A stretch of DNA of 64,000 bases from Streptomyces sp. NBC_01296. GTDB lineage: Bacteria > Actinomycetota > Actinomycetes > Streptomycetales > Streptomycetaceae. The stretch is taken from contig NZ_CP130720.1 in NCBI RefSeq assembly GCF_035984415.1, positions 8,432,001 to 8,496,000 of the forward strand, read 5' to 3'. Each line of letters opens with the position of its first letter. Position 1 is the stretch's first letter. Positions 25,400 to 33,225 of the stretch are shown here, in pieces. Below the pieces are notes generated by a model. The model saw nothing but the letters and a program-made list of their open reading frames with translations, had not been told where the DNA came from and ran no database searches. A program made the translations under genes and the position numbers.

Positions 25400-25800
25400 T
25401 GCCGATTCGGTGACGACTACAGTGCCTCGACGCCGGAAGGGCCGCAGCTCAGTGATCGTTTTCAGCGTTGCCTCTCCAGGGTGAGGACTGCCTTGGCAAC
25501 TGACGTCATGCGGTTGGGGCTCATCCGGGACTTTTGGAAGGTCCTCCAGGACTTCAACTGGGCCATGCCGCGTTCGACTTGGTGCCCGGCAAGGCCGGTC
25601 GTGCTTGCGCAGGTACACCAGGGCGACCAGGGCGCGCTGGTGCAGCGGGAGCTTGCAGCGGCGCTTGCCTTGATCCCGCCTGCCTTGGTCCGGTCCACCA
25701 GGTGACTGATCAACCGGTCATCCAGGACGTCCGGCGCCAACCCGGACGGCTGCACTTCCGCCACAGCCTCCGCCGACACGGTCACGTCTGTCATCAGGTG
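25400..25800 (-). mobile_element. Mosaic of three IS fragments
   Basis: A single minus-strand frame from 25794 joins unrelated transposase pieces. It begins with an IS256-type N-terminus (MTDVTVSAEAVAEVQPSG, then LDDRLISHLVDRTKAGGIK). The next segment, in a neighbouring frame, reads LPLHQRALVALVYLRKHD, an IS5-type N-terminal region. Then comes HQVERGMAQLKSWRTFQKSR, an IS5-type C-terminus. None has a complete catalytic core. The junctions show repeated insertion and deletion at one place. Confidence 0.6.
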
Positions 25801-25853
25801 TCACTTCTTGTTCGAAGACCCACCGTTGACCGTACAGACCCTGCACGACCTCG

Positions 25854-26606
25854 TTAGGCGTCGGCGAGGGCGGCGAGGGCTGTGCGGCGGGGGAGGGCGG
25901 CCAGCGTTCTGGTCAGGAGTGCGTTGGCGCGGCCGGGTACAAGCGTGGGGCGGCGGCGTTCGCGCAGGGCGGCCGAGGTGGCGGCGACGACTGCTTCCGG
26001 GGTCATGAGCAGGGCGGATGGGGTGTCCGCGTGGAGGCCGGGGCGGGTTGCCGTCGGGCCGGGGCACAGGGCCGTCACGTACACGCCGCGCGGCTTCTGT
26101 TCGTGCCAGAGGGCTTCGGAGAAGGACCTGACGAACGCTTTGCTCGCGCTGTAGACGGCCTGGTCGGGCTTGGGGACGAAGGCGAGGGTAGATGCGACGT
26201 TCACCAGGGCCGCTCCGGGGCGGGCGGCGGCGAGGAAGGCGTGCGCGAGGCTGATGACCGCCTCGCAGTTGAGACGGAGCACGGGCAGGGCCTCGTCGAG
26301 CGGGGTGTCGGCGAAGGGACCGGGGCGGGCGAGGCCGGCGTTGTTGATCAGGAGGTCGTAGGGGGTGGCAGTCGTGGCTGCCGTCAGCGCGTCCGCGGTG
26401 GTGCGGATTCCTTCCGGTGTGGCCAGGTCGGCGACGAGGTGGTCGTGTCCGGCGCCGAGTTCGTTCATGAGGTCGCGTAAGCGGTGCTCGGTGCGGGCGA
26501 CGGCGGTCACCGTGTAACCCTGCGCAGCCAGGGTGCGGGCGAAGGACCGGCCGATGCCTTCGGTGGCGCCGGTGACCAGAGCGCGGCTCGCGCCCTCCCG
26601 GCTCAC
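25854..26606 (-). CDS. Short-chain dehydrogenase/reductase
   Basis: A 250-residue classical SDR. It has the TGATEGIG cofactor loop at residues 11-18, LLINNAGLARPGPF (NNAG), VNVASTLAFVPKP with the catalytic Ser, and YSASKAFVRSFSEAL (Tyr-x-x-x-Lys). LCPGPTATRPG follows the active site. It resembles YqjQ/DltE-type acyl-chain or keto reductases. The start is GTG at 26606, which overlaps the stop of the upstream gene (GTGA), so the two are translationally coupled. A MarR gene lies divergent beyond that. Confidence 0.9.
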   Translation of the reverse strand: MSREGASRALVTGATEGIGRSFARTLAAQGYTVTAVARTEHRLRDLMNELGAGHDHLVADLATPEGIRTTADALTAATTATPYDLLINNAGLARPGPFADTPLDEALPVLRLNCEAVISLAHAFLAAARPGAALVNVASTLAFVPKPDQAVYSASKAFVRSFSEALWHEQKPRGVYVTALCPGPTATRPGLHADTPSALLMTPEAVVAATSAALRERRRPTLVPGRANALLTRTLAALPRRTALAALADA

Positions 26607-27202
26607 TTCTCCGCCTTCGGGGCCGTGGCGGGGGAGTAGAGGAAGGAGAAGCGCTCCATGACGTTCTGGCGCTGGGTGTTGTGGAAGGCGGCGATGCGCC
26701 AGACGCCGTCCGTGTCGCGGACCAGGGTGTACGTCTGGACCTTGGACAGTTCGGTGGCCTTGGGCTTGCCGCCCGTGTAGTCGTCGCCGCGCCCGGTCAG
26801 GATCGCGGCGTCCTTGCCGAGGAAGCGCAGGTCGAGGTAGGTGGCGGAGAGTTTGCTGCCCTTGAGGAAGTCCTCGAAGAGCGCGCGGTGGCCTTCGGTG
26901 ATGTCGGAGCGGCCCTCGTAGTGGCTCCCGATGTATGTGGTGTAGGTGGCGTCTGCGGTGAACTGCCGGCCGTAGGCATCGGCGTCGCCGCGGCCCCAGG
27001 CGGCGGTGAGGGCGTCGATGGTCGTGCAGATGGCCTCGCCGTCGGCGCGGTTGCCGTCTGCCGGGATGACGTCGGTGCACGCCTCGGAGCCCGGGCGCTT
27101 GGTGTCGGAGGTGGCGTCGAGGTAGAGGTACGCGCCGCCGGCACCGAGGGCGAGGACGGCGGCGGTGGCTAGAACGACGCGCTTGACGATCTTGGCGTTC
27201 AT
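26603..27202 (-). CDS. NTF2-like SgcJ/EcaC family protein with membrane anchor
   Basis: A 199-residue protein. Residues 6-28 form an N-terminal membrane segment (VKRVVLATAAVLALGAGGAY); no lipobox is visible. From about residue 50 there is a SnoaL/DUF4440-type domain: CTTIDALTAAWGRGDADAYG, FTADATYTTYIGSHYEGRSD, LRFLGKDAAILTGRG and WRIAAFHNTQRQNV. The fold forms a hydrophobic pocket used by cyclases, isomerases and binding proteins; the role here is unknown. It is exported or membrane-tethered, coupled to the SDR gene and divergent from MarR. Confidence 0.85.
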   Translation of the reverse strand: MNAKIVKRVVLATAAVLALGAGGAYLYLDATSDTKRPGSEACTDVIPADGNRADGEAICTTIDALTAAWGRGDADAYGRQFTADATYTTYIGSHYEGRSDITEGHRALFEDFLKGSKLSATYLDLRFLGKDAAILTGRGDDYTGGKPKATELSKVQTYTLVRDTDGVWRIAAFHNTQRQNVMERFSFLYSPATAPKAEK

Positions 27203-27267
27203 GGTGATGCCCTTCCGTGGAGGCGGTGAGATTGGTTAGACTGGTGCAACAACTGCACACATGCATT

Positions 27268-27285
27268 ATCTGCACACGCGCAGAT
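27268..27285. promoter_or_regulatory. Inverted repeat, likely MarR operator
   Basis: ATCTGC-ACACGC-GCAGAT, a perfect 6-bp dyad 20 bp before the MarR ATG, with a related TGCA-CACA-TGCA dyad close by at 27254-27265. MarR dimers usually bind such 16-20-bp dyads over their own promoter and the divergent target. Confidence 0.65.
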
Positions 27286-27304
27286 ATTAGGCAAGGGGAA
27301 TGGA

Positions 27305-27805
27305 ATGGCGATGCCGGAACAGGGTGGGGCAGGGCAGGACGAGCGGCGGCTGGTCTTCCGGGATTACGTCGACGCGGTGGGGCTGCACGGCATGGCGGGT
27401 GCCGAGGCAGCGGGCCTCCAGGCGTCCGAGTGGTACGCGCTGAGCCGCATCACCCTCGCCGGCGGCCTGACCTCGGGCGAGCTTGCGTCCGGGACCGGGC
27501 TGACGACGGGCGCGACGACGCGGCTGATCGACCGGCTGGAGCGCGCGGGGTACGTGCGCCGCACCGCCGACCCGGCCGACCGGCGCAAGGTCGTGGTGCA
27601 GGCCGTGCCCGACGCGCTGGCCAGGGTCGAGGCGGCGGTGGGTCCGGCCCGCCGGCGGATCGGGGAGGTGCTCGCGCAGTACACACCCGAGCAGCAGGAC
27701 CTGCTCTTCGACTACTTCGCGCGCGCGGCGCCGGCCTTCCGCGAGGCGACGGAGGAGATCCGGGCGCTGACCCATGAGCGCAAGGAAGGCCAGGAGCGCA
27801 TGTGA
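27305..27805 (+). CDS. MarR family transcriptional regulator
   Basis: A 166-residue winged-helix regulator with the family core ASEWYALSRITLAGGLTSGE, LASGTGLTTGATTRLIDRLE, RAGYVRRTADPADRRKVVVQ. The last segment is the wing with the conserved D-x-R-D/D-R-R-K pattern. AAGGGGAA lies before the ATG at 27305. It is divergent from the NTF2-like/SDR operon with a dyad in the gap, so it is the probable repressor of that operon. Confidence 0.93.
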   Translation: MAMPEQGGAGQDERRLVFRDYVDAVGLHGMAGAEAAGLQASEWYALSRITLAGGLTSGELASGTGLTTGATTRLIDRLERAGYVRRTADPADRRKVVVQAVPDALARVEAAVGPARRRIGEVLAQYTPEQQDLLFDYFARAAPAFREATEEIRALTHERKEGQERM

Positions 27806-27969
27806 CCGGGGCGGCTCGCCGGTGTCCAGGTCGGGGATGAGAACACGTGCAACCACGGATCCACATCCGCGACCCGTTTGCGGCCCCGGAGGGTTCGGCG
27901 GCCGGGTGGGGGCCGCCAGGGCCAATGCAGTTGCTTTTGAGCTGCGGAGATCGTTGCCCTGCGTGTGAC

Positions 27970-28490
27970 GGGTGGGGTGCGGGCCGGCGGGTGCGGATCG
28001 GGATCCTGACGAAGGTGTTCACCGCCGAGCTGGTCGACGCGGCGATAGCCAAGCACGGCCGGGCCGAACGGCGCCGCCGCCTCCTGCCGGCGCGGCTGGT
28101 CGTGTACTTCATCCCTGGGCCTGTGCCTCTTCGCCCGGGAGTCGTAGGAAGAGGTGCTACGCGTACTGAGCAGCGGTATCCCCGGCAGCCGGGCCCTCGC
28201 ACGGGTGAACCGGTCGTCTTGATGCCAGGCGCGAGCCCGGCTCCGGGAGGACGTGCAGGAGACCGTGTTCCGGGAGGTGGCCGGGCCGCTCGCCACACCG
28301 GCCACGGCCTGGAGCGTGGTGGCGCGGGCTACGACTGCTCGCCCTGGACGGCACCCAATTCGACCTTCCGGATTCGACCAGCAGTGGCGACACCTTCGAC
28401 GGCCCCTCCACCACCGGGGGCGTTCCCTTCGGGTTTCCCCAGGTCAGGGCAGTGGTCCTGGCCGAAATCGGAACGCAAGGGGTTCTCGAC
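27970..28490 (+). pseudogene. IS4-family transposase remnant
   Basis: The plus strand reads RIGILTKVFTAELVDAAIAK and RRRLLPARLVVYFIPG. After deletions and frame changes come ETVFREVAGPLATPATAW, LLALDGTQFDLPDS and GFPQVRAVVLAEIGTQ. These are N-terminal and first-Asp segments of the IS4 group in which LLPARVVVYF and ATPAT-x-G are usual. The central and C-terminal catalytic parts are absent. The stretch 27806-27970 has no gene. Confidence 0.65.
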
Positions 28491-28554
28491 GCTCCTGGCG
28501 CCAGATCCAGCCCAGCCTGCCCCGAGCCGAGAAGTTCGAAGCCCTCTCTGGCTC

Positions 28555-29140
28555 GCCTTGGCCGAGATACCGCCTCGCTGACCGCACCCGCGACAAGCAC
28601 GCGACCGTCCACGAATTGCTGGCAGCCGGGCTCAGCCGGAGGGCGATCGGCCGCCAACTCCATATGACCTCCCGAACCGTCAAGCTCCTCGCCGACGCAA
28701 CCACCCCGGAGGAACTGTTCCACGGGCAGTGGCAAGGCCGGCGATCCAAACTCGACGCCTTCAAGCCCTCCCTGGATGACCGCTGGAACCAAGGCTGCAC
28801 CAACGCATGGACGGTGTGGGAGGAGTCATGCCGCTCGGCTATCAGGGCAGCTACCAGTAGGTTCGTGCCTACTTCTGGGAGAAGCGACTCTCGCCGGGCT
28901 CCGTCACAGCTCGGCCACCATCACCCCGTGTCGTCGCTGGATGGATCCTCCGCCGGCCAGAGAGCCTCACCGAGACGGAGCACCTCCGACTCAAAGCCGT
29001 TCTCGTCCACTGCCCTGAACTGGACGGCCTCACCGGCCACGTCCGCTTCTTCGGCCAGATGCTCACCGAGCGCCGGAGCGAACGGCTGCCGCAGTGGCTC
29101 GATGCCGTCCGGCGAGACCCCCCCAGCCTCTCTGATGGTA
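28555..29140 (+). pseudogene. ISL3-family transposase remnant
   Basis: Pieces in several frames run in order: TRDKHATVHELLAAGLSRRA, RQLHMTSRTVKLLADATTPE, FKPSLDDRWNQGCTNAW, then RPPSPRVVAGWILRRPESLT, LKAVLVHCPELDGLTGHVRF and GQMLTERRSERLPQWLDAVR. This is the C-terminal part of ISL3-type transposases. The zinc-finger N-terminus and DDE core are gone, and there are two or more frameshifts. Confidence 0.7.
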
Positions 29141-29189
29141 AGCCAACTGGCCACAAGACGGTGACGGTCAGTGACTTGGTTCGCGCTCG

Positions 29190-29951
29190 TCATCCATCTT
29201 GTTCGGCGGTTCCCGATTCGGCCGGACCGAGATCAGTGGGGAGGTGGCGCACCGCCAGGGCGACGGCTTCCTCGGCTGTGGCGGCCTCGCCGAGAACGTC
29301 GTCGGAGAGAGGATGCTCCTTCAGGCGGAAAGGGCTGCCATTGTGTGACGGGACGATGGCCACCTCATCGCGGAACGGGTACCCGGTACAGGAGCTGAAG
29401 CCGAGCGTCCAGTGGCTGGAGAATACATAGAGCTGTCGCAGCCGCGGTTCGGCATGAGCCGCTTCCACGAGTTCGCCGAACCCTGTGAAGTCCGGTTCCT
29501 CGGCCGCCTGCTCCCGCATCGTGCGCCACTGCAGCTCCACCACCGCGGCCGGCCCGCGTTCGTGAGCTTCGGCGCGCTTGCTGGAGCGCAGAAACGACAG
29601 CTTCGCCCGCAGCTCCCGCGTGCTCCTGCCCCGCCCCCACGCCGCTCCGGCCCTGACGACATCCGCCAAGTCGGGCGTGGCTCCGGTGATGAGTTCGACT
29701 CCGTGACTCCAGCCGGAGACACCGAACCGGCGGCTCTCAGCCCCGATGTGAACAGACAGCGGCTTGCGCTCAGGGACCGACGAGGCGATGCCGGCCGAAA
29801 CGAGCGGGCCCCAATCGCCGGGTACCACTGTGAGATCGACACCGAGTTCGGCCGCCAGCTGTTCCAGCGCTGCGGCCAGGCTGCCCGCAGCAGCCAGATC
29901 AGGGTAAAGGTCAGCGTCCACCTCCGTAGTCTGCCGTCGCGACGCCACCAA
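29190..29951 (-). CDS. DUF6193 family protein
   Basis: A 253-residue protein. The sequence has LYPDLAAAGSLAAALEQLAA, a central RRFGVSGWSHGVELITGATP, LADVVRAGAAWGRGRSTREL, and a C-terminal LVEAAHAEPRLRQLYVFSSH plus WTLGFSSCTGYPF. These segments match the streptomycete DUF6193 family, which carries the database label 'natural product biosynthesis'. I know of no demonstrated function and no biosynthetic genes lie near it. It may equally be an immunity-type protein. The start at 29951 has a weak ribosome site. Confidence 0.75.
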   Translation of the reverse strand: MVASRRQTTEVDADLYPDLAAAGSLAAALEQLAAELGVDLTVVPGDWGPLVSAGIASSVPERKPLSVHIGAESRRFGVSGWSHGVELITGATPDLADVVRAGAAWGRGRSTRELRAKLSFLRSSKRAEAHERGPAAVVELQWRTMREQAAEEPDFTGFGELVEAAHAEPRLRQLYVFSSHWTLGFSSCTGYPFRDEVAIVPSHNGSPFRLKEHPLSDDVLGEAATAEEAVALAVRHLPTDLGPAESGTAEQDG

Positions 29952-30144
29952 GAGAAACGGCGATCAGGCGTCGCAGCGAGGGCTGTGGGCACGCGACTCC
30001 ACGTGACGCTGCTTGAGCGTCGCCCCGAGAGGCAGCTGCCGAGGTCTGGCGTGCGGCGGCCTACCTGTCGACGTGCATTTGAACGTAGTTGCGATGTTCC
30101 CGCGGCGCCGACTGCGTCAGAGTCGCACAGGCGGCCTGGATGGC

Positions 30145-30627
30145 TCAGTGGTCGCCCGCGTGTGTGCGCACGGGACGTGGCAGTGGCTGATGCCAGTCGC
30201 CCAGCCTCGTGAGGAGAAACTGGCGGGCGAGAGAGCGTATGTCGTCCCACGACGAGTCTGTGGCCAGGGCGTTGTCCCAGAGGCCGACGCGGCTGGTGGC
30301 ATCGATCTCGCCGAGGCGACAGCCGACGGCCCGAAGATCACGGAGATCCTTGGGTTCGAAGGCTCCGCGCTCCGCCAGTCCTTCGGAGACGCGGCAGAGG
30401 AGCTCCGCCTCCTCGACGACGTCCTTCGTTTCCAGCTCACGCTTCCCCAGCCAGGCAAGTTGATCCTGGGCGTCGGCTGCCAGGAGGGCCATGAAGCGCA
30501 GCGTCCAGGTGTGCAGGTGCGCGTCGCCGAGATGGTTCATCCATGCAGGATCGCACGGGCTCCCGCAACCATGTTCGATGGCATGGAGGGCGGCAACGGC
30601 CGGCGCGGCGCAGGGGTTGAAGCGCAA
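30145..30627 (-). CDS. Hypothetical helical protein
   Basis: A protein of up to 160 residues, all helical, with HTWTLRFMALLAADAQDQLA, KDVVEEAELLCRVSEGLAER and IRSLARQFLLTRLGDWHQPL. Codon bias is good throughout. The start is uncertain: TTG at 30627 gives 160 residues, ATG at 30540 (MNHLGDAHLHTW) gives 131. No family is recognised with confidence, and no catalytic residues stand out. The 193 bp between it and the DUF6193 start contain nothing supported. Confidence 0.6.
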   Translation of the reverse strand: MRFNPCAAPAVAALHAIEHGCGSPCDPAWMNHLGDAHLHTWTLRFMALLAADAQDQLAWLGKRELETKDVVEEAELLCRVSEGLAERGAFEPKDLRDLRAVGCRLGEIDATSRVGLWDNALATDSSWDDIRSLARQFLLTRLGDWHQPLPRPVRTHAGDH

Positions 30628-30792
30628 TGGCGGCTGCCGCTATCGAACAGTGCCGGACGGCGGTGCCTCCCGAAGTCGCGTGAGCAAAGCCACACGAAGC
30701 CGTGCGGCGCCCGCGATCTGAGTACGGCACACACTCGCGAAGTGAGTACCCGGACGGCTACCCCGGCTCTGCTGAACGCGTTGGATAGGGGC

Positions 30793-31137
30793 ATGAACGC
30801 AACTGCTCCCTCTGCGACGTCCCCGGTGCGAACAGACGGAGGAAAGGACCGCTCCCGCCTCTGCGCGGGCCTGTCCGCCGCCTTGTTCGTGCCGGCGGTT
30901 CTGGCGGCCGTCATGCTGCTCCTGTCCTCTGTGCAGGTGTCGGGCTGTGTGACCTATGGGGTGGAGTGCACCAGGGGACTTCCCGGGTGGCTGTTCGGCT
31001 GGAGTGTGGGCCTCGGCGCCTTGGCATTCGTCGTCGCCCTGGCCGCTCCCGTCCGGCGGGTGCGGCAGGCGGCGCTCGGCGGCCAGCTCCTCGCGGAATG
31101 CACGGCCCTGCTGGTGATCCTCAGCTACTACCCATGA
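30793..31137 (+). CDS. Small membrane protein with two TM segments
   Basis: A 114-residue protein. After a basic N-terminus (RTDGGKDRSRLCAG), helix 1 is LSAALFVPAVLAAVMLLLSS. An extracytoplasmic loop has two Cys (SGCVTYGVECTRG). Helix 2 is WLFGWSVGLGALAFVVALAA, then a basic PVRRVRQ, and a third weaker hydrophobic end (LLAECTALLVILSYY). The loop cysteines may form a disulfide. Function is unknown. It is followed directly by an IS630 fragment. Confidence 0.65.
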   Translation: MNATAPSATSPVRTDGGKDRSRLCAGLSAALFVPAVLAAVMLLLSSVQVSGCVTYGVECTRGLPGWLFGWSVGLGALAFVVALAAPVRRVRQAALGGQLLAECTALLVILSYYP

Positions 31138-31143
31138 CCGGAT

Positions 31144-31424
31144 ATGCGGGTGAGTGTGCGGTCGGTGGAACGCTGGCGCCGCGCCGGGCGAGAGGGCGGC
31201 ATGCAGGCCGTGCGCTCGGCGGGCCCGGCCAACTCCCCGACCGTCAACGACGCCCAGTTTGCCGTGCTCGAGGAGGAACTCGGCAAAGGCCCGTCAGCAC
31301 ACGGATTCGAGGATGAGCGGTGGACTCTTGTCAGGGTCCAGACGGTGATCCGCCGCCTGCGCCTGACGTTGTCGGTGGCGTCGGTGTGGCGGCTACTGAA
31401 ACGGTTTGGCTGGTCCTCCGGCGC
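31144..31424 (+). pseudogene. IS630-family transposase N-terminal fragment
   Basis: The frame reads MRVSVRSVERWRRAGREGGM, NDAQFAVLEEELGKGPSAHG and TLVRVQTVIRRLRLTLSVAS before RLLKRFGWS. This is the paired HTH/winged-helix N-terminal part of IS630-type transposases. The DDE domain is absent: sequence switches at about 31424 to the tail of a PASTA-domain gene on the other strand. Confidence 0.75.
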
Positions 31425-31755
31425 CGGTCGCGTCGGTGGAGTCCAGAAGGTAGAACCCGGCGGCCTGCGCGCCGTCCTGGGCGGCCTGGAGCTGCTGGCC
31501 GACGAAGTTCGGCAGGGTGCCGGTCGTGGGGGCGGCCGGGGGCGCCTTCGGGGCCTCGGTCGGCGTCGGTGCGGCCTGCGGAGTACTCGGTGCCACCGGG
31601 GCCGCGGAGGCGGCAGAGGCCGTCACAGTGACGGTGGGGCCCGGCACGGTGGCCGTCACGGTCACGGTGGGCCCGGGGACGGGGATCTCCTTGGTGTCCG
31701 GGCCTACGAAGCCGGATCGGAGATGTCGCGCTGAAATGCACCGTGCAAGGTCCAC
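31421..31755 (-). pseudogene. PASTA-domain protein truncated by IS630
   Basis: On the minus strand, EIPVPGPTVTVTATVPGPTV, a Pro/Ala/Thr-rich linker and LPNFVGQQLQAAQDGAQAAG then FYLLDSTDATGAG are seen. The last part is the first half of a PASTA domain (usual start V-P-x-F/V-V-G-x-x-L-x-x-A). The C-terminal half is replaced by the IS630 fragment, and the N-terminus lacks the expected lipoprotein signal. Intact relatives are small exported PASTA proteins of streptomycetes. Confidence 0.65.
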
Positions 31756-31880
31756 ATGCGCAGCGCGCAGAACGCGACGCCGAAGGTGTAGGGGGTTCCC
31801 TCATGCTTCGGCCGGTCCGATACGGAACGCTGATCCGGGCAACACGCTGCCGTGGCGGCGAACCGAACAGAAGGACAACC

Positions 31881-33203
31881 ATGAGACGTCACTCCGAAAT
31901 CCGCAACACAAGGCGCGCAGTGCTCGCGTCGGGAATCGTCGCGGCGCTGCTACCGGTCGGCGTCGCGCATGCCACGGATGCCGAACCGAGGCCGGCAGGC
32001 ACGGCACCGATCAGCAACTCCGCCGGCGGGCCGTCGATCTCCGCCGACGGCCGCTACGTGGCGTTCGCCTCGCCTGCAAGGGATTTGGTGGCCGGCGACA
32101 CCAACCGAGCGGACGACGTGTTCGTGCGCGACCGGCAGACCGGCGTCATCACCAGGGTCAGCGTCGACTCCGCAGGCAACCAGGCCAACAACGTGAGCCG
32201 GAATCCGTCGATCTCCGCCGACGGGCGCTACGTCGCGTTCGAGTCCTCCGCGACGAACCTGGTGGCCGGTGACACCAACCGCTACCGCGACATTTTCGTG
32301 CACGACCTGCAGACCGGTGAGACGACCAGGGCCAGCGTCGGAAGCCACGACGAGCAGAGCGACAGCGAGAGTTTCCATCCGTCGATCTCCGCCGACGGCC
32401 GGTTCGTCGCGTTCGACTCTCCCGCGTCGAACCTGGTGTCCGGCGACACCAACGACATCCACGACGTCTTCGTGCGCGACCGGCAGACCGGTGAGACCAC
32501 CAGGGTCAGCGTCGATTCGAACGGTCGCCAGGGCGACGGCATCAGCCAACTGCCGTCGATTTCGGCAGACGGGCGCTACGTCTCGTTCTCTTCCGGGGCG
32601 AAGACGCTGTCCCTGTTCCCCGACAACAATCACGCGGACGACGTGTTTGTGCACGATCAGCTGACCGGGTACACCGACCGGATCAGCGTCGGTCCCGACG
32701 GCAACGAAGGCAATTCCGCCAGTCGCACGGCGACCATCTCGGGCGACGGCCGCTACGTCGCGTTCGAATCCACGGCGTCGAATCTGGTGGCGGGCGACAC
32801 CGGCGGTCGGTTCGACACCGACATCTTCCTGTACGACCGGGTTACCCGGACGACGACGCAGGTGAACCTCGGCCCCAATGGCCTGAGCGACAGCGGAACC
32901 CCCGGTCAGGAGCGGACGACGCTCTCTGCCGACGGCCGCTACATCGCGTTCGTGTCCGGCGAGGACAAGCTGGTGAGCGGCGACACCAACTCACGCTGGG
33001 ACGTGTTCGTGCGAGACCGGGTGACCGCCACCACGACCAGGGTCAGCGTCGCCAATGACGGCTCGCAGAGCGATGGGTACGGCTACAGCCCCTCGATTTC
33101 GGCCGACGGCCACCACGTCGCTTTCACGACCAGCGCGACGAACCTGGGCGGTGACGGCACCAGCCGGGAGTTCAACCTGTACGTACGCGACCTCGGCAAC
33201 TGA
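31881..33203 (+). CDS. Exported seven-bladed PD40 beta-propeller protein
   Basis: A 440-residue protein. The N-terminus has TRRAVLASGIVAALLPVG, a hydrophobic export signal with a twin-arginine that fits a Tat motif loosely, and a likely cleavage after AHA near residue 31. Seven copies of a 60-65-residue unit follow; the consensus is SISADGRYVAF, then NLVAGDTN, DVFVRD-x-QTG and TTRVSV. These are TolB/PD40-like blades giving a seven-bladed propeller. No catalytic domain is attached. It probably binds a protein or polysaccharide outside the cell. AAGGACAACC precedes the ATG at 31881. The stop is 22 bp from that of the convergent LuxR gene. Confidence 0.88.
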   Translation: MRRHSEIRNTRRAVLASGIVAALLPVGVAHATDAEPRPAGTAPISNSAGGPSISADGRYVAFASPARDLVAGDTNRADDVFVRDRQTGVITRVSVDSAGNQANNVSRNPSISADGRYVAFESSATNLVAGDTNRYRDIFVHDLQTGETTRASVGSHDEQSDSESFHPSISADGRFVAFDSPASNLVSGDTNDIHDVFVRDRQTGETTRVSVDSNGRQGDGISQLPSISADGRYVSFSSGAKTLSLFPDNNHADDVFVHDQLTGYTDRISVGPDGNEGNSASRTATISGDGRYVAFESTASNLVAGDTGGRFDTDIFLYDRVTRTTTQVNLGPNGLSDSGTPGQERTTLSADGRYIAFVSGEDKLVSGDTNSRWDVFVRDRVTATTTRVSVANDGSQSDGYGYSPSISADGHHVAFTTSATNLGGDGTSREFNLYVRDLGN

Positions 33204-33225
33204 GTTGTCGGCCGCTGCGGCGCCC

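Noticed and set aside
29190..29951. Natural-product cluster implied by the DUF6193 label
   Set aside because: No biosynthetic enzymes, carrier proteins or transporters lie nearby; the label alone is weak.
30130..30160. tRNA-like start (GGCTCAGTGG)
   Set aside because: No acceptor stem partner or T-loop sequence follows within 80 bp; chance D-loop similarity.
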